NCBI RefSeq assembly: GCF_030159595.1
Contig: NZ_BSKJ01000001.1
Location: 434,001 to 498,000 of the forward strand
Direction of reading: 5' to 3'
DNA from: Pseudomonas putida
Lineage (GTDB): Bacteria; Pseudomonadota; Gammaproteobacteria; Pseudomonadales; Pseudomonadaceae
Length of the DNA stretch: 64,000 nucleotides
Part shown: one piece after another, positions 53,050 through 61,578 of the stretch
How the letters are laid out: each line of letters opens with the position of its first letter
Numbering within the stretch: the stretch's first letter is position 1
The notes under the pieces: generated by a model
Seen by the model: the letters and a program-made list of their open reading frames with translations, nothing else
Databases searched by the model: none
Told to the model about the DNA's origin: nothing
Position numbers and translations under genes: made by a program

Positions 53050-54252
53050 ATGCCGACGTATCGCTACCAGGCCGTCGACCTCACCGGCAAAGCGCACAAG
53101 GCCAGCCTGCAAGCCGACAGCGAACGCCATGCGCGCCAGTTGTTGCGTGAACAGGGCCTGTTCGCCCGCCAGTTGCAGCGGCATGAAACCGGCATGCGAC
53201 AACCCCGTCGCCAGCGGCTGAGCCGTGCCCAGCTGTGCGAGCTGACCCGACAGCTGGCTACCTTGACCGGTGCCGGCATCCCCTTGGTCGATGCGTTGGC
53301 CACGCTTGAGCGCCAGCTGCGTGAGCCTGCCTTGCAGAGCGTGTTGGTGGCCCTGCGCGGCTCGCTCGCCGAAGGCCTGGGCCTGGCCCGCAGCCTGGCG
53401 CGCCAAGGGGCGCCGTTCACGGGTTTGTATTGTGCGCTGGTCGAGGCCGGTGAACGTTCCGGGCGCCTGGCTCAGGTGCTGACGCGCTTGGCCGACCATC
53501 TGGAGCAGGTGCAACGGCAACAGCACAAAGCCCGTACTGCACTGATTTACCCCACCGTATTAATGGGTGTGTCGCTCGCCGTGGTCGTCGGCCTGATGAC
53601 ATTCGTCGTGCCCAAACTCACCGAACAATTCGCCCACGCCGGGCAAAGCCTGCCGCTGATCACCTCGCTGCTGATCGGCCTGAGCCAAGGGTTGGTGCAC
53701 GCCGGGCCGTGGTTGCTGGGGCTGGTGTTGATGCTTGGCGTGCTCGGCGGCTGGTTGCTGCGCAAGCCGCACTGGTGCCTGCGCCGCGACCAACTGCTGC
53801 TGCGCTTGCCGCGCATCGGCAGCTTGTTGCAGGTGCTGGAAAGCGCACGCCTGGCACGCAGCCTGGCGATTCTCAGTGGCAGTGGCGTGGCTCTGCTCGA
53901 GGCTTTGCAAGTGGCCACCGAAACCGTTGGCAACCGGCGCATCCGCCTGGCCATGGAGCAGGTGCGCCAGCAAGTGCAGGGGGGTACCAGCCTGCACCGA
54001 GCACTGGATGCCAGCCAGCAATTCCCGCCGCTGCTGGTGAACATGGTCGGCAGTGGCGAGGCCAGCGGCACGTTGGCCGACATGCTTGAGCGCGTGGCCG
54101 ACGACCAGGAGCGCGGCTTTGCCCGCCAGGTGGATACCGCCATGGCGCTGTTCGAACCCCTGATGATCCTGGTGATGGGCGCCGTGGTGCTGTTCATCGT
54201 GCTGGCGGTGCTGCTGCCGATCATGCAACTCAACCAGGGCCTGCAACTGTGA
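53050..54252 (+). CDS. gspF: Type II secretion inner-membrane platform protein GspF (XcpS-like)
   Basis: A 400-residue GspF with two T2SF domains (about residues 65-190 and 270-390) and three helices (ALIYPTVLMGVSLAVVVGLMTFV, WLLGLVLMLGVLGGWLL, PLMILVMGAVVLFIVLAVLLPI). It links GspE to the pseudopilins. Ends 18 bases before gspG. Confidence 0.95.
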   Translation: MPTYRYQAVDLTGKAHKASLQADSERHARQLLREQGLFARQLQRHETGMRQPRRQRLSRAQLCELTRQLATLTGAGIPLVDALATLERQLREPALQSVLVALRGSLAEGLGLARSLARQGAPFTGLYCALVEAGERSGRLAQVLTRLADHLEQVQRQQHKARTALIYPTVLMGVSLAVVVGLMTFVVPKLTEQFAHAGQSLPLITSLLIGLSQGLVHAGPWLLGLVLMLGVLGGWLLRKPHWCLRRDQLLLRLPRIGSLLQVLESARLARSLAILSGSGVALLEALQVATETVGNRRIRLAMEQVRQQVQGGTSLHRALDASQQFPPLLVNMVGSGEASGTLADMLERVADDQERGFARQVDTAMALFEPLMILVMGAVVLFIVLAVLLPIMQLNQGLQL

Positions 54253-54269
54253 CGACAAGGAGTTTTGCC

Positions 54270-54704
54270 ATGCAGTATCGAAGCAACCGCCAGCGCGGTT
54301 TCACCCTCATGGAAATCATGGTGGTGATCTTCATCATCGGCCTGCTGATCGCGGTGGTCGCGCCCAGCGTGCTGGGCAACCAGGACAAGGCCATGAAGCA
54401 GAAGGTAATGGCTGACCTGGCCACTCTGGAGCAGGCGTTGGACATGTACCGGCTGGACAACCTGCGTTTTCCCAGCAGTGAGCAGGGCCTGGCTGCACTG
54501 GTGAAAAAACCGAGCCAGGAACCGCTGCCTCGGGCCTGGCGTAGCGACGGCTATGTGCGCCGCCTGCCGGAAGACCCGTGGGGTACCCCGTACCAGTACC
54601 GCATGCCTGGTGAGCATGGCCGGGTCGATGTGTACTCGCTGGGTGCCGATGGCCAGCCAGGCGGTGAAGGTCAGGATGCAGACCTGGGTAACTGGGCGCT
54701 GTAA
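54270..54704 (+). CDS. gspG: Major pseudopilin GspG (XcpT-like)
   Basis: A 144-residue pseudopilin. The prepilin signal RQRG is cut before FTLMEIMVVIFIIGLL, with Glu at +5. The Ca-binding C-terminal loop GADGQPGGEGQDADLGNW matches GspG. AAGGAG upstream fixes the start. PilD (not in this window) would be its peptidase. Confidence 0.96.
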   Translation: MQYRSNRQRGFTLMEIMVVIFIIGLLIAVVAPSVLGNQDKAMKQKVMADLATLEQALDMYRLDNLRFPSSEQGLAALVKKPSQEPLPRAWRSDGYVRRLPEDPWGTPYQYRMPGEHGRVDVYSLGADGQPGGEGQDADLGNWAL

Positions 54705-54706
54705 GG

Positions 54707-55144
54707 GTGCGCCGTGAGCGGGGCTTCAGCCTGATTGAGTTGCTGGTGGTGCTGGCCATCGCCGGCCTGATGACGGGCCTGGCGGTGGCCGGGCTTGGCA
54801 GCGGCCAGGCCCATGTCGACCAGGCCCTGCAACGCCTGGCCAGCGAAACCCGGGCCCAGGCGGCGCTGGCCCGGCATGCCGGGCAGCTGCGTGGGTTGCG
54901 CTGGAATGGTCAACGACCGGAGTTCGTGCGGCGTGAGGGGAATGCCTGGGTAGTCGAAGCGGTCAGGCTTGGCGACTGGCCCAAGGGCCTGCGTCCGGAC
55001 TGGCCCGCCAGCCCGCAGCCGCGCCTGATGTTCACGCCGCATGGCTGGGCACAGCCGGGCAGCGTGCTTTGGCGCTGGACCGATGGCAGCCAGCAATGGG
55101 CTTGGGGCCGCGATGGCCGCTTGCAGGTGGCGGTTGCGCCATGA
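54707..55144 (+). CDS. gspH: Minor pseudopilin GspH (XcpU-like)
   Basis: A 145-residue pseudopilin with GTG start. RERG is cut before FSLIELLVVLAIAGLMTG (Glu at +5). Its short C-terminal beta domain fits GspH. It overlaps gspI by four bases. Confidence 0.9.
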   Translation: MRRERGFSLIELLVVLAIAGLMTGLAVAGLGSGQAHVDQALQRLASETRAQAALARHAGQLRGLRWNGQRPEFVRREGNAWVVEAVRLGDWPKGLRPDWPASPQPRLMFTPHGWAQPGSVLWRWTDGSQQWAWGRDGRLQVAVAP

Positions 55145-55509
55145 AGCAACGTCAGCGTGGTTTCACCTTGTTGGAGGTCACTGTGGCCCTGGCGATTGCT
55201 GCCGTGCTGGCGGTGATCACCAGCCAGGTCCTGCGTCAGCGCCTGGCCGTGCAGGACAACCTGCAACAACACCGCCTTGGCCTGTTGTGCGCCCGCGAAC
55301 TGCAAACCCGCTTTGCCGTCGAGCAGTTCTGGCCTGTCGCCAACCAGGTGAATGGCGAGTTGAGTCAAGGTGGCCAGCCGTGCCATTGGCAACTGCAACT
55401 GCGCCGCACGGGTGTGCGCGACCTGCGCCGGGGCGAGCTGCAACTGTTCGCCGACCGTGACCAGCGCCTGCCGCTGGGTCAGTACACCGTGTTTCTGGAG
55501 CGCCCATGA
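55141..55509 (+). CDS. gspI: Minor pseudopilin GspI (XcpV-like)
   Basis: A 122-residue pseudopilin. RQRG is cut before FTLLEVTVALAIAAVLAV (Glu at +5). The gene overlaps both neighbours by ATGA, as minor pseudopilin genes of Xcp clusters do. It should start the tip complex with GspJ and GspK. Confidence 0.92.
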   Translation: MKQRQRGFTLLEVTVALAIAAVLAVITSQVLRQRLAVQDNLQQHRLGLLCARELQTRFAVEQFWPVANQVNGELSQGGQPCHWQLQLRRTGVRDLRRGELQLFADRDQRLPLGQYTVFLERP

Positions 55510-56096
55510 AGCGCCGCCAGGCAGGCCTGACCCTGATCGAGCTTATGGTCGCCCTGGCCCTGACCGCTGTGCTCGCCATCATGCTCGCCGCATTGGTCAA
55601 CGGTTGGCTCAAGGTCCGCGAGCGCTTGCAAGTCACCACACAGCAAACCTCGGTGCTGGATTTCTGCCTGGCTTTGGAGCGCCGTTTCGACAGCCCCGTG
55701 CTGCGTCGCGTCTACGACCAGCGCCTGCCTTTGGCCAGCCGCTGGCTGGACTGGCAGCCAGCCAGCAACCAGCTGCAGTGGGTCGCCAGCACTGGCCTGC
55801 CGGAAGCCGAAGGGGGTGCGCGCCTGCAACGCCAACGTCTGCGCTTCGAGGCGCGTGAGCAGCGCCTGCTGCTGGAAAGCTCGGCCGACTTGTACGCGGC
55901 TACCGTCCCGCGCTGGGTACAGCGCGAGCATCTCGATCGGGTTAGCGCGATGAATGTCCTGTACTACCAAGGCGGCCGCTGGCTGGCCTGGCCTTCCGAC
56001 CAACCTGCGCACCCCGGCCGCGGCGTGCGCCTGGAATTGCAGCGTGATGGAGCTCCCTATGTTTGCACCTTCGCCCTCCCGTGGGGGCGCTCATGA
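55506..56096 (+). CDS. gspJ: Minor pseudopilin GspJ (XcpW-like)
   Basis: A 196-residue pseudopilin. RQAG is cut before LTLIELMVALALTAVLAIML (Glu at +5). The C-terminal globular part has the RLQRQRLRFEA beta region. Coupled to gspI and gspL by ATGA overlaps. GspK follows J in most Xcp operons but is 11 kb upstream here. Confidence 0.92.
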   Translation: MKRRQAGLTLIELMVALALTAVLAIMLAALVNGWLKVRERLQVTTQQTSVLDFCLALERRFDSPVLRRVYDQRLPLASRWLDWQPASNQLQWVASTGLPEAEGGARLQRQRLRFEAREQRLLLESSADLYAATVPRWVQREHLDRVSAMNVLYYQGGRWLAWPSDQPAHPGRGVRLELQRDGAPYVCTFALPWGRS

Positions 56097-57169
56097 GATT
56101 TGAATGGCGGCGGCGCACACCTGCTCAGCCGTGGTTGCTGCTGCGTCCGGGTGTTGTCTGGCTCTGGGCACTGGCCGAAGGCGGCATCGTGCTGCGTCAA
56201 GGGCAGGGCCAACCACCGGCGAACCTGCAAGGCCGGGTTGCACTGATTCTGCCTGCCGAGGCGTGCAGCCTCTTCCGCGTGCCAGCCCCACCCGGGCTCA
56301 AGCGTGAAGAGTGGTCGTTGTTGCTCGAAGACCGCTTGTTGCAACCGCCAGACGAAGTGACTTGTGCCTGCCTGGCCCGTGAACCGGGTTACCTTCGCCT
56401 GCTGGTTGTGGCACGACAGCAATTGGAGGGCTGGCGCGAGCAGTGTGCCGCATGGGGGTTGCAGGTTGAGCGTTGCTGGGCAGAGTTGCAGTTGCTGCCC
56501 GCAGCAGAGGTGGGTACTGCCTGGCACTGGCAGCGAACGCCCGGCATGTCCTTGTACAAAGGGTTCCCCGAGGACGAGCAGGAACGCTGGTTGGCGTGGC
56601 CCGATGCATTGGGAGAACTGCCGCAGCAACCGTGGGCACAGCTGAAAAGGGTGCCACTGAGTGGCGACTGGCCAAGCACGCTGGCCCCCCTCGATTCGAT
56701 GCCTGGCTTGTTCGAGCGTGCCCGCAAGGCACCTTCATTGCCTGTCGTTTCACGTCCACAGCAACGGCTGTTGGCTGCCTGCCTGGCATTGGCGGCAATC
56801 TGGAGCGGGTTGTGGCTGAGCCAGCAATGGCGCCAGGCACAACTCTGGCGTGCCCAGGTGTTTGCCGTGACGGGCGAGCAGGCCAGCCCACGGCACGCCG
56901 CGCAGGCTCTCAAACGCCTGCGCGAAAGCGAGCTTCAACAGCAAGTCCGCACCCGCCAGCTCGAAGACTTGCAGGCGGCCTTGCAGGCCTGGCTGCAGGC
57001 GCACCCCGGCTGGCACCTGCAAGCGGTGCGCTTTGATGGCCAGCGCTGGCACCTGCGGCTGGAGGGCGACGGTGCTGCGCCGCCCTGGCAAGACATGGCC
57101 AACGCTGCCGGTGCTGCCGTACAGGTACAAGGTGGCGAAGTGATCTTCGACTTGGGAGCCGCCGCATGA
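56093..57169 (+). CDS. gspL: Type II secretion protein GspL (XcpY-like)
   Basis: A 358-residue GspL. A cytoplasmic actin-like part (about residues 1-220; VWLWALAEGGIVLRQG) binds GspE. One helix (about 225-243, LLAACLALAAIWSGLWLS) and a periplasmic ferredoxin-like domain follow. It is mildly divergent from the family; assignment also rests on position. Coupled to gspJ and gspM. Confidence 0.85.
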   Translation: MRFEWRRRTPAQPWLLLRPGVVWLWALAEGGIVLRQGQGQPPANLQGRVALILPAEACSLFRVPAPPGLKREEWSLLLEDRLLQPPDEVTCACLAREPGYLRLLVVARQQLEGWREQCAAWGLQVERCWAELQLLPAAEVGTAWHWQRTPGMSLYKGFPEDEQERWLAWPDALGELPQQPWAQLKRVPLSGDWPSTLAPLDSMPGLFERARKAPSLPVVSRPQQRLLAACLALAAIWSGLWLSQQWRQAQLWRAQVFAVTGEQASPRHAAQALKRLRESELQQQVRTRQLEDLQAALQAWLQAHPGWHLQAVRFDGQRWHLRLEGDGAAPPWQDMANAAGAAVQVQGGEVIFDLGAAA

Positions 57170-57552
57170 ACCGGGACTGGATGCAGCGCCATCGGCTGAC
57201 GTTCGCCTGGCTGCTGATTACGGTGTTGCTGACCTTTTTGGCCCTGCGCGAGGGCTTGGCGCAATGGCGCGAGCTTAGCCAATGGCGGGGGCTGGCAGAA
57301 CAAGCCGCCAGCCTGCATGGCGGCCCGGGCTTGGGCTTGGAGCGTCTGAAGCAGTCGGCCGAGGCGCGGCGTGTTGTATTGGCCGAGGTCGATGCGCAAG
57401 GCAAGGCCTGGCAACTGCGTGGCCTGGTGGCTGATGAGCGGGTGCTGCAAGGCTGGTTGCAGTCCCTGCATGCGGAGGGCGCAACGCCGTTGCAATGGGG
57501 GCTGGAACAGGATGGCAAGGCGTTGCGCTTCGACCTGGTGGTGCAACCATGA
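57166..57552 (+). CDS. gspM: Type II secretion protein GspM (XcpZ-like)
   Basis: A 128-residue protein: short cytoplasmic end, one helix (about residues 12-28, FAWLLITVLLTFLALR), a periplasmic coiled coil and small ferredoxin-like domain. The topology, size and place after gspL fit GspM, partner of GspL. Sequence alone is weakly diagnostic. Overlaps gspN. Confidence 0.75.
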   Translation: MNRDWMQRHRLTFAWLLITVLLTFLALREGLAQWRELSQWRGLAEQAASLHGGPGLGLERLKQSAEARRVVLAEVDAQGKAWQLRGLVADERVLQGWLQSLHAEGATPLQWGLEQDGKALRFDLVVQP

Positions 57553-58208
57553 GCCGCAAAGGTGTGGCGTGGGTGCTGCTGGTTTTCGGCCTGACCTTGC
57601 TCGTTGAGCTCCCCGCCGCCTGGGTGGCTCGCGGGGCAGCTCTGCCGGTGCGTGATGCCAGTGGCAGCCTGTGGCAGGGCCACGCGCAACAGTTGGGGCC
57701 GGTGGGGCCTCTGCGCTGGTCGGTGCAGCCTTGGCGCTTGCAGGCGACTGCGCAGTTGGGTTTCCAAGGGCAGGCCTGGCAGTTGCGCGCCGAAGGCTGG
57801 CCGTGGCGTTGGCGGCTGGAGGCAACGGCGATGGGTGCCCAGACGACGGTGGCTACGGATTACCGCCTGGCCGGGCTGTGGCAGGGCGCAGTCCGCCTGC
57901 AGGGGGCAGGGCGCCAATGCCTGGGCAGCGAAGGCCGTGTAACGGTAAGCGACCTGGCGCTCAGCGAGCCGTGGTCGCTGGGCCTGGGGCAGGGCTGGCT
58001 GGAAATGGACTGCCGCGGTGGCTGGCGCCTGCGTGGTCAGCTGGCGCAGCAGGGGCAGCATCAGTTGGCCGTGGAGGCTGACCTGCCAGGTCGGCAGGCC
58101 CAGGTGGTGTTCGAGCTGCAACCGGAGGCGGCGTTGACGCCCTTGCTGCGTGGCGCGCAGTGGCTGGGGCCTCAGGCGCTGGCAGGGCAACACGATTTGC
58201 GCTGGTAA
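57549..58208 (+). CDS. gspN: Type II secretion protein GspN (XcpN-like)
   Basis: A 219-residue membrane-anchored protein with one N-terminal helix (GVAWVLLVFGLTLLVELPAAWV) and a beta-rich periplasmic part (ASGSLWQGHAQQLGPVGPLRWSV, typical of GspN). GspN occurs in only some T2SS clusters; its role is unclear. It ends the operon. No prepilin peptidase gene follows. Confidence 0.82.
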   Translation: MSRKGVAWVLLVFGLTLLVELPAAWVARGAALPVRDASGSLWQGHAQQLGPVGPLRWSVQPWRLQATAQLGFQGQAWQLRAEGWPWRWRLEATAMGAQTTVATDYRLAGLWQGAVRLQGAGRQCLGSEGRVTVSDLALSEPWSLGLGQGWLEMDCRGGWRLRGQLAQQGQHQLAVEADLPGRQAQVVFELQPEAALTPLLRGAQWLGPQALAGQHDLRW

Positions 58209-58210
58209 GC

Positions 58211-58314
58211 TGTGGGAGCGGCCCCCGGATTTCGGAGTTTGTACATCAATTGTCGGGGCCGCTCTGCGGCCCTTTCCGACCGGTCCGGCGCCCCGGCAAG
58301 GCCGCTCCTACAGG
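58211..58314. repeat. Diverged REP-like inverted repeat at the right edge of the Xcp block
   Basis: TGTGGGAGCGGCC (58211-58223) and GGCCGCTCCTACAGG (58300-58314) pair, with an inner GGGCCGC...GCGGCCC hairpin near 58257-58272. It belongs to a different repeat subtype from the five CGCGGG(C/T) pairs in the window. It lies between gspN and the convergent transpeptidase gene. Confidence 0.75.
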
Positions 58315-58352
58315 GGATCGTGTTTCCGGCCAGGAGCTAGGCGCTACAAGCC

Positions 58353-58907
58353 TCAGGGCCGGATTTCGATCAGTGTGCCATCGCGCACCAGCTCCCACAC
58401 TTCCTGCATGTCACGGTTACGCATGGCAATACACCCATCGGTCCAGTCCAGGGTATGGAAGTACCATTCGGGGTACTCGTCATTGATCGGCGTGCCATGG
58501 ATCATGATCATGCTGCCGGCACTTACCCCTTCGCGGGTGGCGCGGGCGGCATCGCTGATGTTCGGGTAGTTGATGTGCATGGCCAGGTTGAAGCGGTCGC
58601 TTTGCTTGCGCCAGTCCAGCCAGTACAGGCCTTCAGGGGTTTTCTTATCGCCCTCGCGTTCCTTGGCGCCCTTGGGCTGCTTACCCAGGGAAATGCGGTA
58701 GGTTTTCAGCGGCTCGCCACGGCTGATCAGTTGCAGGCGGCGCTCGGACTTGATCACCAGCACCTTGTCGATCAACGGCTGCATGGCCTGCTGCGAAGGC
58801 GATGGCGTTTGCGCTGCCGGCACGGGCTTGCGGATGAGGGTCTCGGTGAAGGCCGCCTGGGACACCGAGGTAACGCAAAGGCAGAAAAGGGCAAGCAACC
58901 AGCGCAT
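58353..58907 (-). CDS. L,D-transpeptidase (YkuD family), exported
   Basis: A 184-residue periplasmic protein. The signal peptide ends at about residue 18 (CVTSVSQA-A). The YkuD domain (about 48-183) has the conserved His in MIMIHGTP and catalytic Cys in WTDGCIAMRN. It would form 3-3 peptidoglycan cross-links or link a protein to the wall; the substrate is unknown. Converges on gspN. Confidence 0.93.
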   Translation of the reverse strand: MRWLLALFCLCVTSVSQAAFTETLIRKPVPAAQTPSPSQQAMQPLIDKVLVIKSERRLQLISRGEPLKTYRISLGKQPKGAKEREGDKKTPEGLYWLDWRKQSDRFNLAMHINYPNISDAARATREGVSAGSMIMIHGTPINDEYPEWYFHTLDWTDGCIAMRNRDMQEVWELVRDGTLIEIRP

Positions 58908-58932
58908 GTAACGGTATCCCTGAAGGCTTCTT

Positions 58933-59490
58933 TTATGTAGAGGTAGTGGTCGAGACGTTCATCGGTGGCAGGTACTCATGGCCTATGGGGTATTGCTGCC
59001 CGATGCGGTCGCGATAGTAGCATTCTAGTGTGCGCGTGACGGTGCGGAAAGCCAGCTCACTCCACGGTATCTCATGTTCTTCGAACAACCGCACCTCCAG
59101 GCTTTCGACACCCACATCGAAGGCGAGGTCCGCCAGTTCGGCGCGGAAGAACACATGCACCTGATTGATGTGCGGTAAATCGAACAACTGGTACAGGCTC
59201 ATCGACCCGACTCGGGCGCAGGCTTCCTCGACCGTTTCGCGACGGGCGGCCTGGTCGAGGGTTTCGCCGTTCTCCATGAAGCCGGCGGGCAGGGTCCAGA
59301 AGCCGCGGCGTGGCTCGATGGCACGGCGGCATAGCAGTACCAGGCTGCCCCAGGTTGGTAGCACGCCGGCGACGATGTTGGGGTTCTGGTAATGGATCGT
59401 CTGGCATGACTCGCAGACAAACCGCAGGCGGCTATCGCCCTCGGGAATCCGCTGAGTGACTGGCTGGCCGCACGCACTGCAGAATTTCAT
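58933..59490 (-). CDS. Zinc-ribbon NUDIX hydrolase
   Basis: A 185-residue NUDIX hydrolase. An N-terminal zinc ribbon (FCSACGQ ... CESCQ, about residues 3-28) precedes the Nudix box GFMENGETLDQAARRETVEEACARVG (GX5EX7REUXEEXGU, about 71-96). It lacks the SQPWPFPxS motif that marks NADH pyrophosphatase (NudC), so a nucleoside-diphosphate sugar or ADP-ribose substrate is more likely. AAGGAA lies before the ATG. Confidence 0.92.
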   Translation of the reverse strand: MKFCSACGQPVTQRIPEGDSRLRFVCESCQTIHYQNPNIVAGVLPTWGSLVLLCRRAIEPRRGFWTLPAGFMENGETLDQAARRETVEEACARVGSMSLYQLFDLPHINQVHVFFRAELADLAFDVGVESLEVRLFEEHEIPWSELAFRTVTRTLECYYRDRIGQQYPIGHEYLPPMNVSTTTST

Positions 59491-59614
59491 GTGAGGTTCC
59501 TTTTGTTCAAGGCTATCTTGGCGCGCCGGCATGGCGCTGCGCAAGCGCTGGGGCTTGGGTGCTTCGCGGCTTTGGTGCATCATGCAAGACAGGCCTTGGA
59601 TACGAGCGTGCGCA

Positions 59615-60214
59615 ATGCTGGACGAGCTACTTCGCCGAATGAGCAACCACCAACCCGCATCACTGGAAACCGACCGACGGTTCCCAGAAGCGGCGGTCCT
59701 TTTGCCCATTACTCGCAGCGAAGCGCCCGAACTGGTTTTGACCTTGCGCGCCAAGGGTCTGTCCACCCATGGTGGCGAAGTGGCCTTTCCGGGTGGCCGA
59801 CGCGACCCGGAAGACCCGGACCTGGTGTTCACCGCCCTGCGCGAAGCCGAAGAAGAAATCGGCTTGCCGCCGGGGCTGGTGGAGGTGATCGGCCCGCTCA
59901 GCCCGCTGATTTCGCTGCATGGTCTTAAAGTGACGCCATTCGTCGGGGTTATTCCCGACTTCGTCGAATACCGCGCCAACGACGCCGAAATCGCGGCAGT
60001 ATTCACCGTGCCGCTGGAATTCTTCCGCCAAGACCCGCGCGAACATACCCACCGTATCGATTACCAGGGGCGCAGCTGGTATGTGCCCAGCTACCGCTAT
60101 GGCGAATACAAGATCTGGGGGTTGTCGGCGATCATGATCGTCGAACTGGTCAACCTGCTGTTCGATGCCGGCATCAGCCTGCACCAGCCCCCTGAGCGTT
60201 ACATCGAAAACTGA
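59615..60214 (+). CDS. NUDIX hydrolase, CoA pyrophosphatase (NudL) type
   Basis: A 199-residue NUDIX protein. LTLRAKGLSTHGGEVAFPGGRRDPEDPDLVFTALREAEEEIGLPP holds the Nudix box and the NudL-type LRSSxLRxHxGQVAFPGGxxD pattern (here THGGEVAFPGG). Such enzymes cleave CoA to 3',5'-ADP and phosphopantetheine. It lies 124 bases from the divergent zinc-ribbon NUDIX gene. Confidence 0.92.
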   Translation: MLDELLRRMSNHQPASLETDRRFPEAAVLLPITRSEAPELVLTLRAKGLSTHGGEVAFPGGRRDPEDPDLVFTALREAEEEIGLPPGLVEVIGPLSPLISLHGLKVTPFVGVIPDFVEYRANDAEIAAVFTVPLEFFRQDPREHTHRIDYQGRSWYVPSYRYGEYKIWGLSAIMIVELVNLLFDAGISLHQPPERYIEN

Positions 60215-60258
60215 GCGGGGCCAACCCCGCCGTCTGTGTTCCAGCCTGAGGAGCAAGC

Positions 60259-60783
60259 ATGAAATACCGCCTGGGCGACCTGCGGGTCGAAAGCCACCCC
60301 ACCAGTTGGGCCGCACCCAACGCCACGTTGATTGGCAACGTGCGCCTGCAGGCCGATGCCAGCGTATGGTTCGGCGCGGTACTGCGCGGGGATAACGAGC
60401 TGATCGATATCGGCGAAGGCAGCAATGTGCAGGATGGCACGGTGATGCACACCGACATGGGCTCGCCGCTGACACTGGGCAAGGGCGTGACCGTTGGTCA
60501 CAACGCGATGCTGCATGGCTGCACGGTGGGCGACTACAGCCTGGTGGGTATCAATGCGGTGATCCTCAACGGTGCGCGCATCGGCAAACACTGCATCATC
60601 GGCGCCAATGCACTGATCGCCGAGGGCAAGGAAATCCCCGACGGTTCGCTGGTGATGGGCTCGCCGGGCAAGGTGGTGCGTGAATTGACCGAGCAACAGA
60701 AACGCATGCTCGAAGCCAGCGCCGCGCACTATGTGCATAATGCCCGGCGTTATGCGCAAGAACTGGTGGTTGATGATGAGTGA
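60259..60783 (+). CDS. Gamma-class carbonic anhydrase family protein
   Basis: A 174-residue left-handed beta-helix protein of hexapeptide repeats. The three zinc His are in [16 protein letters not shown] and MLHGCTVG. Homologues (YrdA/CaiE group) are often structural or weakly active carbonic anhydrases. It overlaps the DUF1289 gene by eight bases. Confidence 0.94.
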   Translation: MKYRLGDLRVESHPTSWAAPNATLIGNVRLQADASVWFGAVLRGDNELIDIGEGSNVQDGTVMHTDMGSPLTLGKGVTVGHNAMLHGCTVGDYSLVGINAVILNGARIGKHCIIGANALIAEGKEIPDGSLVMGSPGKVVRELTEQQKRMLEASAAHYVHNARRYAQELVVDDE

Positions 60784-60970
60784 TGTTGCAGAACGGCCGG
60801 TGGCCTCGCCATGCGTGAGCATCTGCGCGCTGGACGAGCAGGATATCTGCACCGGGTGCCAGCGAACCGTGGCGGAGATTGGCCGCTGGGGGCGGATGGA
60901 CAATGACGAGCGGCGGGCGGTGTTGAAGCTTTGCCATGAACGGGCAGTAGAAGCCGGCCTGGTCATGTAG
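60776..60970 (+). CDS. DUF1289 protein
   Basis: A 64-residue cysteine motif protein: [28 protein letters not shown] matches DUF1289 (four Cys, probably metal-binding). Function unknown. An ATG three bases upstream is also possible. It overlaps the carbonic anhydrase gene. Confidence 0.88.
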   Translation: MSDVAERPVASPCVSICALDEQDICTGCQRTVAEIGRWGRMDNDERRAVLKLCHERAVEAGLVM

Positions 60971-61034
60971 GCGCGGCGTTGCCTGTCGAAGACGCCAGCG
61001 GTAATCTGTACGGCTTGCCCACAGACGACCCGCC

Positions 61035-61502
61035 ATGTTCTATCTGATTGCCTACATCAGCAGCGTAGTGCTGATCAACTACGCCTTTTCCAGCGCCCCG
61101 CACCTGGACATCATCTGGTCCGCTTGGGGCGGCCTGGTGTTCATCCTGCGCGACATGGTGCAGACCCGCTTCGGCCACGGCGCCTTGGTGGCCATGCTGG
61201 TGGCCCTGGTGCTGTCCTACGTCACCTCGGAGCCGGCCATCGCCTTGGCCAGCGCCACCGCGTTCTTCATTTCCGAGTTGATCGACTGGCTGGTGTTCAG
61301 CGTCACCCGCCGGCCGCTGCGCGACCGCCTGTGGCTGAGCTCGGCGCTGAGCATCCCGGTGGATACCTTCATCTTCTTCGGCATGATCGGCGCCCTGACC
61401 CCGGCGGTGGTCGGCACCGCCATGGCCTCCAAGTTCGCCGGTGTCACGGCCGTGTGGCTGGCCATGGCATTTCGCGCCCGGCGGGCCGCCGTTGCGGGCT
61501 GA
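61035..61502 (+). CDS. VUT-family (DUF165) membrane protein, queuosine-precursor-transporter-like
   Basis: A 155-residue protein with five helices (FYLIAYISSVVLINYAF, ALVAMLVALVLSYVT and others) and the family segment ATAFFISELIDWLVFSVTRRPLRDRLWLSSALSIPVDTFIF. VUT/YhhQ members import queuosine precursors; this is a short form (YhhQ is about 220), so substrate is uncertain. No preQ1 riboswitch was recognised upstream. Confidence 0.85.
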   Translation: MFYLIAYISSVVLINYAFSSAPHLDIIWSAWGGLVFILRDMVQTRFGHGALVAMLVALVLSYVTSEPAIALASATAFFISELIDWLVFSVTRRPLRDRLWLSSALSIPVDTFIFFGMIGALTPAVVGTAMASKFAGVTAVWLAMAFRARRAAVAG

Positions 61503-61578
61503 TGGTGTAGAATAGCGGTCCTTTTTCAGCGGGCGGTGCCAAGCCAGGTGCGGCCCCGGATGCCTTCGAGGACCTGAA

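Noticed and set aside
42946-58208. Tat-Xcp block as a prophage or genomic island
   Set aside because: No integrase, att site or tRNA junction is visible, and base and codon use match the flanks. Edge repeats are common REP types.
60971-61034. preQ1 riboswitch before the VUT-family gene
   Set aside because: The 64-base gap shows no recognisable preQ1 aptamer core or expression platform.
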